Assembly: GCA_022393335.1 (NCBI GenBank)
Contig: JAJEKB010021543.1
Span: forward strand, 2,564,844 to 2,628,843
DNA: 64,000 bases
From: Macrotrachela quadricornifera
Taxonomy: Eukaryota; Rotifera; Eurotatoria; Philodinida; Philodinidae
Direction of reading: 5' to 3'
Shown: piece by piece, positions 9,715 to 19,350 of the stretch
How positions within the stretch are numbered: position 1 is the first letter of the stretch
How the letters are laid out: each line of letters opens with the position of its first letter
Translations under genes and position numbers: made by a program
The notes under the pieces: model-generated
Seen by the model: only the letters and a program-made list of their open reading frames with translations
The model's database searches: none
Told to the model about the DNA's origin: nothing

Positions 9715-11016
9715 TCATTCATCATTTGATAAATCATCATCTTCACTGCCACTGCTCTCTTCACTATCAATAGGTGTGGGTAGTATGATAGCATTTAACT
9801 TAGGACGATTACCAGGAGTAGGCAAATCTTTAACTTGCCGATATAGAATCGAAAGAGTGGCTTGCGATTCTAAAATCGAGTTCTGTAGCTCAGAAGGTGA
9901 TAAACGTTGAATATTCTTGGTATGACTCAAGTTGAACGCAAGAACACTTTGAACAGCTGTAACAGTATTATCCGGCAGGGCACGAAAATCTTGTCGACCA
10001 CTGGTAAAATGATACATTCCACCTCGTAATCGTAGTGTGAGATGTAAAGTACTCTCTGCTTGTATCCAATAATCTGAAAGTGTTAAATCATCTTCTAATT
10101 GTTTTCCAGCAAATATAAGACGTTGTTGATCAGGAGGAATTCCTTCTTCGTTCTGTATCAACACTTCAACATCAGCTATATCCATTTCTGAGTTTGCATG
10201 AATGGTGATAGTTTTTCCACATAGAGTTTTAACAAAAATTTGCATATATCTTATACTCGGTTTGATATCATTATTCTAAGAAAAAGAAAGAAATCATAGC
10301 AAATTAAACGAAAAAGAGAAAGACAATTGATAGTTTACCTTCGTCGGCTTCTGCATATCTGTTGCCACAATAACTAAATTGTTTTGATATAATTGACATG
10401 ATATAATGGTATCATCCGATTTGAGTGGTGTACTTTCAGCCAACTTTTCACTGAATGATTTCACATTTTGATCGACTGCATATAATTTTAATTCTATATC
10501 ATAACATTCTCTGTGTTCAGCTAGTTTCATTTTGATTTTCTCCATATTATCTGTGAGTAGAACTTTTAACGGAATTTTCATAGGATATCCATTTTTACAA
10601 GTTTGAACCCATGCAACAACTTCAACATATGCAATAAATTGATGACCATCTTCATATTTTGATGCCGTTGATTTTAATTCACAATCATCCAATGATGAAA
10701 TCGTATTTTCATTGAAACTTCCAATCTTAATCCATTCGTGTAAGTATTTCGGTACATAATCTTTCTTATATTTTTTAAGTATTTTCTCAATCGAATGATG
10801 ATCGAAATATTTTTTAGTTGTTCGGTTTCCATATGGGTCTATAAATACGAATCAACGTGATTTTAATTCAGCTGTAACTTTCTTTTGTGTTTGACATTGA
10901 TGATCAAGAGCCTGTTCCATTTGGATCTTTCGTTTTTGAATTGTTTTAACCTTAGCAACAAGATCTTCATAAACAAACGAAGTAGGCTTTGCCGAAGTGA
11001 CCACAGTATTCCCCAT
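9715..11016 (-). CDS. Ubiquitin-domain protein with internal TGA
   Basis: Exon 1 is 11016-10339 and exon 2 is 10275-9715, joined in phase 0 across a 63-base GT..AG intron. The N-terminal half (about 240 residues) has a basic helix-rich start ([20 protein letters not shown]) and no known domain. It is followed by a ubiquitin fold starting [15 protein letters not shown] and ending [10 protein letters not shown], with [18 protein letters not shown] intact. After GG comes a 98-residue tail beginning [11 protein letters not shown] and ending in an acidic [12 protein letters not shown]. The LRLRGG is internal, so it could be cleaved by a deubiquitinase or simply serve as a fold. Codon 55 is TGA (10852-10854) in an otherwise open frame. 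It may be a recent pseudogene, a sequencing difference, or a gene starting downstream. Positions equivalent to ubiquitin Lys48 are preserved (AGKQLED). Confidence 0.65.
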
Positions 11017-12128
11017 GTTATGTCTATCCAGTCAATCAATTATATCTAAAAGATAAAAATAACCATCTACTCTATTTTTCTTATTCAAGATATACATTCA
11101 CAATGTGTGTTTAACTATATATTCTGTTGTTTAGGGCAAACTACTATTATCTAAATATAAAGGATCAAAAGAATGGAACTCATTATAATCAGAAATCTGA
11201 ATTAGTATTTTGATAGGTTTAAGCTAATTCCTATGAGGTATTATGAAACATAATACTAGCAGTGCTAGTTACAGTCACTTTAATTCACCGACTTTGATGA
11301 CTGAATTAGTAGCCGTGATGTATATCTAAAACACAACTACTCACCAAAAATGAATGATAAGGAGATCAAAGCAACTCTTATTTATCTCGGAAGTCAGAGA
11401 AAAAACCAACATACGCCACACCTAATAAAATGATTCATACTCAAAATGTTTTATCTGAAAGCTCTTTATGAGATTGAAATCAGTTGGTTACACGTGTCTG
11501 ATGCAATAACATTATCGCTACATACACAAAAGTACCTTAGTGCATGAGATGTCATCGGCAAAACGGATTGTTATAACTACGCTTCAAAAGATATCCAGAA
11601 AAGGGACGTTACAAATAGTCTATCATAGTAGATGGAAATATATTTCGAATATAAGATTGTCGAATTGTTCTCTAGTACGAGTTGTCATTAGCTTTGGACT
11701 GTAAAAAGACGAACGATAACGATCATCGCAGAGTGATATTCTATCGTATTTTTTAAAATGATCGAAGAAGAAGATTTTCGCGTACGTTGACTTTTAAAGT
11801 TAATTTATGCACACCGACCAAGTATAAATAGATATTCAAAAAAATTATATACAATTTGGTAAAACAAAAAACAAATAATATTTTTTGTATAATCACTCTT
11901 GAACAAAATAGAAATATATTATGCTTCGAATAAAAAAAGAGAGAACCAATTTCAATCTAGTTTTATTATAAAGAGAAAGCATACATATTTATGAACCATA
12001 TATAAATGTTAGGCACAGTATGATTAAGACAATATACATAAAAACGAAAGTTCACAAAAAAATGACACGATGGGACAAAATTATTGTATACATGGGACTA
12101 ATTTAAATGTTAGCACTCTGACTATTTG
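11017..12128. other. Intergenic, nothing recognised
   Basis: This presumably holds the promoter of the ubiquitin-domain gene near 11017-11150 and the 3' flank of the coiled-coil gene near 11900-12128. No open frame, repeat or RNA gene was recognised. Confidence 0.4.
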
Positions 12129-13370
12129 TTAAATATTTTCTTCTTGCATAAATTTTTTAGCCTTTTGAAGTAAATCCAACAAATCTAATTTTTCATCCAT
12201 TAATTCCATTACATAACCATCAATTCTTTTACGATCCATCCCTACTTTTGTGAAAAGTTTAACAAAAAATTGAAGAATGAAGGAACGTAAATTTGTATCT
12301 AATTTTTGATGTTTTTCATTCACATCTAATTGTTGTTGTATTTGAGAATGTTTCAAATTCATAATTTGTTCGTCATAATTACTTTTTTGTTCAATCAATA
12401 ACCTATTAAGTTCACGATATTTTTGTTTCCACTCATTAATTTGGCTTTCATACGTAGAAGTATTCTGTTCAATCGAAAGTAAACTACTTTTTTCTTTCTC
12501 CATCTCTCTTATTCTATTTTCTAATTCTTGGATCAGCAAATTGAGCTGTTTATTTTCGTCTTCAAGAGTAGTATTTCTTTCTCTAAAATCTGTAAGCTCT
12601 CTAAAATAACTTTGAATTTGATGCTCTCTTGATTCTTCTTCTTTCTTAAGGTAATTATTTAAATTCTTTTGACCAACAACGATCATCTGTTTTGCATCAT
12701 TAAGATTTCTTTCTAGTATAGCTGAATGTTGTCTTAATGAGTCTAATTCTGATTCTAACTGATCTCGTTGAAGCATAACTTCCTTGTATGCTGTTTCTTT
12801 CCGTGATAAACTATTTTCAAGCTTTTCAATACAGTCTTTTTTCTCCTCAAGAAAAGTTTTCGAAGATTCTAAATCTCGTTTTATGTTTGACATGTCACAT
12901 TCAAGTTTTTTTTTCTCATGAGCTAATTTTTCAATTTTTTCATTGGCGTTCGATAGGTTTTTTTCTAAGGTGAGATTATTGGCCATCCAATTTTCATTAT
13001 CGCGCTTATAAACGGCACAACTTTCGATGTTTTGATATGTTAAGATGTCATAATCTTGCTTTAACTTATTTAAACTTGCTTGAACAGATTTCTTTTCATT
13101 TTCTAAAAGACTTTTCTCTTGAGATATTTTATCTAAATCCTTTACTAAACGAGCATTCTTCTCTTCAAGCAGTCTTACATTTTTGTCTTCTAGTTCTTTG
13201 ATTCTTTGCCTATAAAATACATCCCAATTAGAACTTGAAGAATCCTTAGGTAAAGAATAAACAGAACAACCACTTTGTTGGTTACACGAACATCCATTAG
13301 TTGTTTGGTTAAGTTGATTTCTTGAATTTTGTGAATGGTTACTATTTCCCTTGTTATCTTTTTCATCCAT
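12129..13370 (-). CDS. Coiled-coil protein, 413 aa
   Basis: This is a single coding exon with an ATG at 13370. Residues 1-45 are Asn/Ser/Gln-rich with a small Cys cluster (GCSCNQQSGCSVYSLP). Residues 50 to about 350 are an almost unbroken heptad-like coiled coil rich in E, K, L, N and Q. The last 55 residues (FFVKLFTKVGMDRKRIDGYV, then MDEKLDLLDLLQKAKKFM) match in pattern the C-terminus of the divergent gene at 15250-17319 (RLLTKIY, IESLIDDKNSLLNMINDAERIM). The two are therefore paralogues. A 5' leader intron is inferred upstream, ending TTTCTCTTTCAG. No enzymatic motif is present. A structural or scaffold role is likely but not shown. Confidence 0.75.
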   Translation of the reverse strand: MDEKDNKGNSNHSQNSRNQLNQTTNGCSCNQQSGCSVYSLPKDSSSSNWDVFYRQRIKELEDKNVRLLEEKNARLVKDLDKISQEKSLLENEKKSVQASLNKLKQDYDILTYQNIESCAVYKRDNENWMANNLTLEKNLSNANEKIEKLAHEKKKLECDMSNIKRDLESSKTFLEEKKDCIEKLENSLSRKETAYKEVMLQRDQLESELDSLRQHSAILERNLNDAKQMIVVGQKNLNNYLKKEEESREHQIQSYFRELTDFRERNTTLEDENKQLNLLIQELENRIREMEKEKSSLLSIEQNTSTYESQINEWKQKYRELNRLLIEQKSNYDEQIMNLKHSQIQQQLDVNEKHQKLDTNLRSFILQFFVKLFTKVGMDRKRIDGYVMELMDEKLDLLDLLQKAKKFMQEENI

Positions 13371-15249
13371 TTTTATTTCTGATGTAGTATTACTCGATTC
13401 ACTTAAATGCCAACGATATTGATGCAGATTGGTTTAGCTCCACTGATTCGCCTTCCAATTTTTTTTCAATATTCAGTAATCACTGACCGTCGAAATTTTG
13501 CGTTCGTAACTTGAATTATCGATATATAATTGAAACAACCAAGATTTGTTGTTAAGTCTGATGTTTCCGTAGTATATGAATATTAAATTTTGTTTGAATG
13601 CCGGTTTAAAGGGAGAAGTCTTCAAATAAAAAATGTTTTTGCAAACTATCTGAAAGAGAAATAACAGAGTCATAATTTGAAAATGATTACTATTAAATAC
13701 AGTAGTTAAGAATTTTAGTCAAATAGTTTTTGATAAAATAAGAAAATACCTACGAATATTAAGAATTAAGAGAATTGTTATCGACAATGAAAGCAATCAG
13801 TTTTATTTCTGTACTTTTTAATAACTCAACGTTAATTTTGTGAATATTTATATAGGATAAAAACAGGAGAGAAATAATCTTATTGGTTTTTTCCCGTTGA
13901 AATAATAAATAAAAAAACAAATAATAGCATTATATATGTAAGCAGATATTTTTTTTATCTTTGTCTCCTTTCTCTTATCTCTTTGAGCACTTATGTATTT
14001 TGAATGTTTAATTTTAATAAATAATTGTGATGGAAAGAAAATTATCATGATCAACGATAAACTGAGAAGCAAAAAGCTCAAGAGTAATAGATAAAAAAGA
14101 TAAAAAGATATTTGCTTACATATATGATATCATTAATTGTGTTTTTTCAAGCAGAAAAACGAAATTCCACGAAAATGAAAACGAAACAGATAATCTATAA
14201 ACTAATCGTATAATCATCTAACGCATACTCATAAATCGAACTCTAAGACACAAATCCGATACACACGGACATTTTAACTAACTATATTTATACGCTAGCA
14301 AAGAATATCTTGCTTTTTCATTCTTTTATGTCTTATTCACTTAACATACATCCAAAATAAAGAAAGTAAAAGAAGTACGTGATACAACGGTGCCGTTTCG
14401 ATCCACTAACTCATTAATATAAGTGAGTAACTAATCTACTGACTGAAGCAAAAACCATGAAAAAAAAGGAAAGGAAAGATAGTGGTCTTGTCGAGCAGCT
14501 ATGCACGCACACGCTTTTTTTCTCCCATCCCCTCTTCGCCTGCATTCTCTTCAATATCAGAACAACACACGATTGTAATTTCTCTTTCATTCCATAATAT
14601 CTATTGCAGCGATCACGTACCGCTTTGATACATGCTTAAAATTATTTTTGTATCTCCTTTTCTCTTTCACATGGGATTCTTTTTAGTGTTTTACTTCGAC
14701 TCTCTTCACTTTCACTCAATTCCTATTTTTATTTGCCTTTATCGCGAATCTACCCTGTAGCCGTATTCTGAACACGAGGACGAATAGGGAGTAGCACAGT
14801 ATCACTTTCAAGCAATACTGAGTTCAGTAAACCTATGTAATCACACGTATATTCCCACTACTCTCAATTTTTATTGTAAGCGCTTCCGAGCGGAACAAAT
14901 AGACGCTTAAACTAAAAAAACTTAATTATGTTTTTTCATTTATTATTTCAACGGGAAAAAACCAATAAGATCATTTCCTTCCTGCTCCTAGTCTATATAG
15001 ATATTCATAAAACTAATGTTAAATCATTAAAAAGTACAGAAATAAAACTGATTGCTTTTATTGTCGATAACAATTCTCTTAATTCTTAACATTCGTAGGT
15101 ATTTTCTTATTTTATCAAAAAACATTTGACTAACATTCTTAACTACTGTATTTAATAGTAATCATTTTCAAACTATGACTCTGTTATTTCTCTTTCAGAT
15201 AGTTTGCAAAAAACATTTTTTATTTGAAAATTTGTTCGTTTGAATTATT
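13371..15249. promoter_or_regulatory. Bidirectional intergenic region with inverted duplicate leaders
   Basis: About 300 bases at 13617-13915 and 14930-15230 are inverted copies of each other. Each contains, reading towards its own gene, a core ending aaccaataagat, a putative donor (ttcgtaggtatttt) and an acceptor (tgttatttctctttcag) bounding an apparent 5'UTR intron, then tagtttgcaaaaa. Between the arms are about 1000 bases of unique AT-rich DNA with no gene. The arrangement implies that coding region, leader intron and promoter were duplicated as a unit in inverted orientation, so the two genes probably share control. Confidence 0.75.
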
Positions 15250-17319
15250 ATGTCTTACATAATGAATGATTCAAATGTTTTCGACGACATGGAATATCCA
15301 TGTGAAAATATGCAACCCATTCTATTGGCGCAATTATCAAATTCGCGTCGGTTATTTCCAGAGTCCATTTCAAAACCAATTCATGCACTACGAGATATTC
15401 ATGATCCAATTGAAGGTAAACTGAAACAACGTTTACTAGAAGAAAAAGCAGATCATAGTGGGGAACGTGTTGTGCTTATTTCATATTATTGTGAAAATTC
15501 ATATTGGATTGGAATTTTAATAGAATTTAAATCTGATAATAAGGTAAAACGAGCAGAATATATGAATTCTGTACATGGACTAACTATGATTCCACCGACA
15601 TTACAGAAACAATTATCTGATGTATATTCAGGTGCTTTTTTACGAATAATACATTGTCAAAAGTGTATTGACAAAACAAAAAGTGTTGAATTAACCGTTC
15701 ATAATCTGTTAACATCTGCAAAAGTTAAATTTCAAAAAGAAAATATGGAAGAGAAAAATCCGAATGAAAGTCCATTCGTTCTTACTATACAAACTTTCGC
15801 TGATGGTAAAAAGAGCACAATTCAATCATTAGAAAGTAATCTTCAAATCATGCAGCAAGGGCTTGATAATGTTATGACAACTCCATTAACCAGTCTTACA
15901 GAGATAAGCAGTGTTAAAACTACAATAACAGAAACAAGAGATAAAGTGATAAGAACTCAATCAACCTTGCAAGATGTCACGAAGAGTTTACAAACCGATA
16001 TTCAACCATTGAATAGAAGTAACAATGTTGCAAAATTAAAAACAATTGCTGAGCTTGATACGTTTTTATTAACTATGGGTTTAAAAGTATATTCAACTAT
16101 GACCGAATCTGATATACAAGGAAAAATTCATCAGGTACTTACACAATCACCTCCTAGTTTTTCAGTACCTTATTCTGGATATGTATCGTATTCGGGACTA
16201 CAAACGTATTCAGGACAAACATCTTGCGCTCATTCTATACCTACAATGGCATGGAACTGTGGTTGTGGATACACTAACACCTGGAAGTATGACCTTATGG
16301 GACCAAATCGACACTGTACTAATTGTAGAAGACCTACCATTTTTGGACCTTGGTCACCTTCGAACACTAACACTTATTCTGGCTTAATGCCTTATTCAGG
16401 AAATGTTTCTTATTCAGGAATTGTTCCTTATTCAGGAAGTGTTCCTTATTCAGGAAGTGTCAATATAACTTGTTCGGGAGATCATCACGCATGTTCTTGT
16501 GAAAGATGGTCTACGATTGTTGTCAGTCTTCGAGAAGCCTTGGAAGAAAAAGACTATTATAAAAATGCTTTTGAAAAACTAAACGCCATATTGAAAAAAA
16601 TTGGTAAGAAACATGCAACAGCTTCGAAAGAACTTTATGATGTAACATCAAATATTGAATCAATCCAAGGTAAAGGTGATTTAGCCGTATCTACAATACA
16701 AAATGAAAGACAGTTTTTTCTTCGGGGTTTACAAGATCAAAAGGAGAAAACAATCTTTGCTTTTAGCGTTATGAATCAACTTCATGAAAATGAGAGAAAT
16801 TTTCAGCAACAACTTTTGACTATAGTAAGAACTAATGAGGAAGAACAGAGAAATGAAAAAACTCGTCTTCAACAAGAAATTAGTCATAGAGTCATACATA
16901 AACAAGCCGAAATGCAAAGTGTCATTGATCAGCAAATACAAATTAGAAATGATATTATTGAAGAAAAAAAAGAAAAAGAAAAAAAACTAGAAGAAGCAAG
17001 AAAAGAGAAGGAATCGATAACAGAAGAAAAATATGAGTTACAACACCAATTCCTTAAAAAAGAGCATGAATTACAACAAGAAAAAAAAGAAATGCAATTT
17101 GAAAAAAAAATTCATATACAAAAATTAGAACAAGACATGGCTATATTAAATGCGAAGTTGCGTTTCATTATTCCAAGATTGTTGACGAAGATTTACACAG
17201 CAAATGAACATAATGATACGACAATTCAACAGCGAATAGAAAGTTTAATAGATGATAAAAACTCATTATTGAATATGATTAATGATGCCGAGCGTATTAT
17301 GCTAAACATAGGAATTTGA
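15250..17319 (+). CDS. Zinc-finger, YSG-repeat coiled-coil protein, 689 aa
   Basis: A single long exon runs from ATG 15250 to TGA 17319. Residues 1 to about 160 form a compact domain containing VVLISYYCENSYWIGILIEF and KRAEYMNSVHGL, not assigned to a family. A linker follows. Then short [PST]YSG repeats of period 6 (about residues 310-325 and 375-400) flank a likely RanBP2-type zinc finger with the spacing W-N-C-G-C-G-Y-T-N ... C-T-N-C (about 335-360). A second Cys cluster (HHACSCERW) precedes a long coiled coil (about 430-630). The C-terminal 55 residues match the divergent paralogue at 12129-13370. RanBP2-type fingers bind ubiquitin or RNA in known proteins; which applies here is unknown. 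The paralogue lacks the N-terminal domain and the finger. Confidence 0.8.
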   Translation: MSYIMNDSNVFDDMEYPCENMQPILLAQLSNSRRLFPESISKPIHALRDIHDPIEGKLKQRLLEEKADHSGERVVLISYYCENSYWIGILIEFKSDNKVKRAEYMNSVHGLTMIPPTLQKQLSDVYSGAFLRIIHCQKCIDKTKSVELTVHNLLTSAKVKFQKENMEEKNPNESPFVLTIQTFADGKKSTIQSLESNLQIMQQGLDNVMTTPLTSLTEISSVKTTITETRDKVIRTQSTLQDVTKSLQTDIQPLNRSNNVAKLKTIAELDTFLLTMGLKVYSTMTESDIQGKIHQVLTQSPPSFSVPYSGYVSYSGLQTYSGQTSCAHSIPTMAWNCGCGYTNTWKYDLMGPNRHCTNCRRPTIFGPWSPSNTNTYSGLMPYSGNVSYSGIVPYSGSVPYSGSVNITCSGDHHACSCERWSTIVVSLREALEEKDYYKNAFEKLNAILKKIGKKHATASKELYDVTSNIESIQGKGDLAVSTIQNERQFFLRGLQDQKEKTIFAFSVMNQLHENERNFQQQLLTIVRTNEEEQRNEKTRLQQEISHRVIHKQAEMQSVIDQQIQIRNDIIEEKKEKEKKLEEARKEKESITEEKYELQHQFLKKEHELQQEKKEMQFEKKIHIQKLEQDMAILNAKLRFIIPRLLTKIYTANEHNDTTIQQRIESLIDDKNSLLNMINDAERIMLNIGI

Positions 17320-17649
17320 TTTTATTCAATTCTTTTAATAATTTATATATGTATCATGTTCAAAATGTGTGTTGTTGTTTTGCTTGTTTTTTATTGCATA
17401 TTATCTAATATAATAAACCAAGAATCCTATTGATTATTTCTTGTTTGTTTAAACAGTAATATATACAATATTTCACTTCATCTTTGCTATTAACATAGCA
17501 ATAGGGTGAGGGCGCGCGGAAGTGTCGTGTAACCTAAAGAAATTATATAGTGATTGTCTATTTGTTCGGTCAGCAGGCAATATATAAATGTGTATAATCT
17601 CTAATGCAATGATGACCGACAAAAACAAATCGTATAATATCTATGCAAT
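17320..17649. other. Short intergenic spacer
   Basis: This is the 3' flank of the coiled-coil gene and presumed promoter of the F-box-like gene. A local GC-rich patch agggtgagggcgcgcggaag lies near 17503. No other feature was recognised. Confidence 0.35.
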
Positions 17650-19350
17650 ATGAATAGTATAGCTATCGGCCTACTCGAATTACCCGATGAAATCTTACTG
17701 ATTATTTTCGATAAACTTGGTTCGTTAAATGTCCTTTATTCGTTATTGTACAGTACACAACGACTTGATCAAATAGCTTGAAGTATTGATTACACAAAGT
17801 CCATAGATTTTTCAATTGAATTATCAGATAGTCAGTTCACTATGATTGATCCAGATAAACTTCATCGATTCTGTGTTGGAATACTACCTCAAATAAATCA
17901 TCATATTCAAGCAATGACTCTTGAAACTGCCACTATTGAACGTATTCTTCTTGCTACTCAATATCCTAATCTCAATACTATTGTTTTGGTCGGATTTTCA
18001 TCGGATGTTCTTCTACGTTATCTTACAGGTAAATAATAGTCCTTTATATCAAAAGATGAATTTTTTATTGTCATTCTATGATTAGAAAAATCATCGATTG
18101 GTCATTTATTGAAAGAACAATTGAAAAATATAACTGTGAAGATTGGAAATGAAATGTTTAATTATATATCATATACCAATGCTTGTGAACGTATTCTTTC
18201 TATTTGTCGAAAATGTACTTATTTGGATATGAATCAACGGGGAGTTACTATCTATTCTAGACTTTCATTTGATGATCATTCTCAAAAGATTTGTTATTCT
18301 TCATATTTACATACATTATTTATTTATGTCAAAACGTTTGATGATTGTCTCTGTTTATTTGATGGTCGTTTGAATAACTTATCTTCATTGACAATACGTG
18401 TGACGCTCATTGAAATATCATCAACTATCACTGATAACCTTGTAAGTAAATTACTCTATCTATGTATACTGAAGGAATGATTTCGTTTCTAGAAAAAACT
18501 GTCTAATTTGAAAGAATTCTCCTTAACATGCTATTGTTATACGAATGCTTATGATTATCGAATTGTACTACTTCTTTGTCGAATGATAAATTTGAAAAAA
18601 CTTACATTATGTTTATATATAATCCGATTGACAGTGATTGATGGAGATAATCTTAACGAGAAAATTTTTCATCATATGTCAAATTTAGACACATTTATGT
18701 TTCATATTTGTACAGTTATGTCAACATATCAAACAAATTATTTTTTATCAACAAAGCATATTGAAAAAACATTTAGTCATTGGAAATATTCTCAAGTTGG
18801 TTGTAGTATTGATCATTTCTCTGATGAATGTACTTATTGTCATATTTATTCAATTTCATTTCAAATGACCTGCTTCATGTACTTGACAAATAATATTTGT
18901 AAAAATCATTATTTTCAATTTTTGATCGATTTAATATTGTTTCGTACACAACCATTTGAACATGATTTGTTTGAATGTATGTCTAGAGCGATTCCACGAC
19001 TTAAATATTTAACACTAGACAATTTCATACCACAAATGCAAAAACATCTAAATAAATTAATTGAGGATAAATTATCTATTTTGTCAACAATTTCATATAG
19101 TCATTTGGTTCGATTAAGACTTACTCATGCACATATCGATTATGCTTATCAATTTTTATGTCGTACAAAAGCATATGTTCCACAACTTCGTATACTTAAA
19201 ATACAATATGATAAATTAGTTATTATTACAAATAATTTTACCAATGATGCAACACAAATCAATTGTAATCAAATAAAACAACTTATATTTGATGAATTAA
19301 TTGTTTATCCAGAACATTTTCATCACTATTTTCCTTGTTTGACTAAATAG
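17650..19350 (+). pseudogene. F-box-like protein gene with premature stop
   Basis: Three exons, 17650-18028, 18086-18441 and 18493-19350, are joined by 57- and 51-base introns with consistent phases. The N-terminus ELPDEILLIIFDKLGSLNVL matches the F-box core (LPxEILxxIF..L). The rest is a Leu-rich, LRR-like array (HLNNLSSLTIR-type segments, NLKEFSL, RLRLTHAHI) typical of substrate-recognition regions in SCF ubiquitin-ligase adaptors. Codon 44 (17779-17781) is TGA, inside the expected F-box, with the frame open on both sides. The gene is therefore a recent pseudogene, or starts at a later Met and lacks the F-box. Clean splice sites suggest that decay is young. Confidence 0.65.

Noticed and set aside
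9715..11016. Selenocysteine or readthrough at the internal TGA
   Set aside because: No Sec-protein family resemblance and no visible SECIS-like hairpin; a decay or sequencing explanation is simpler.
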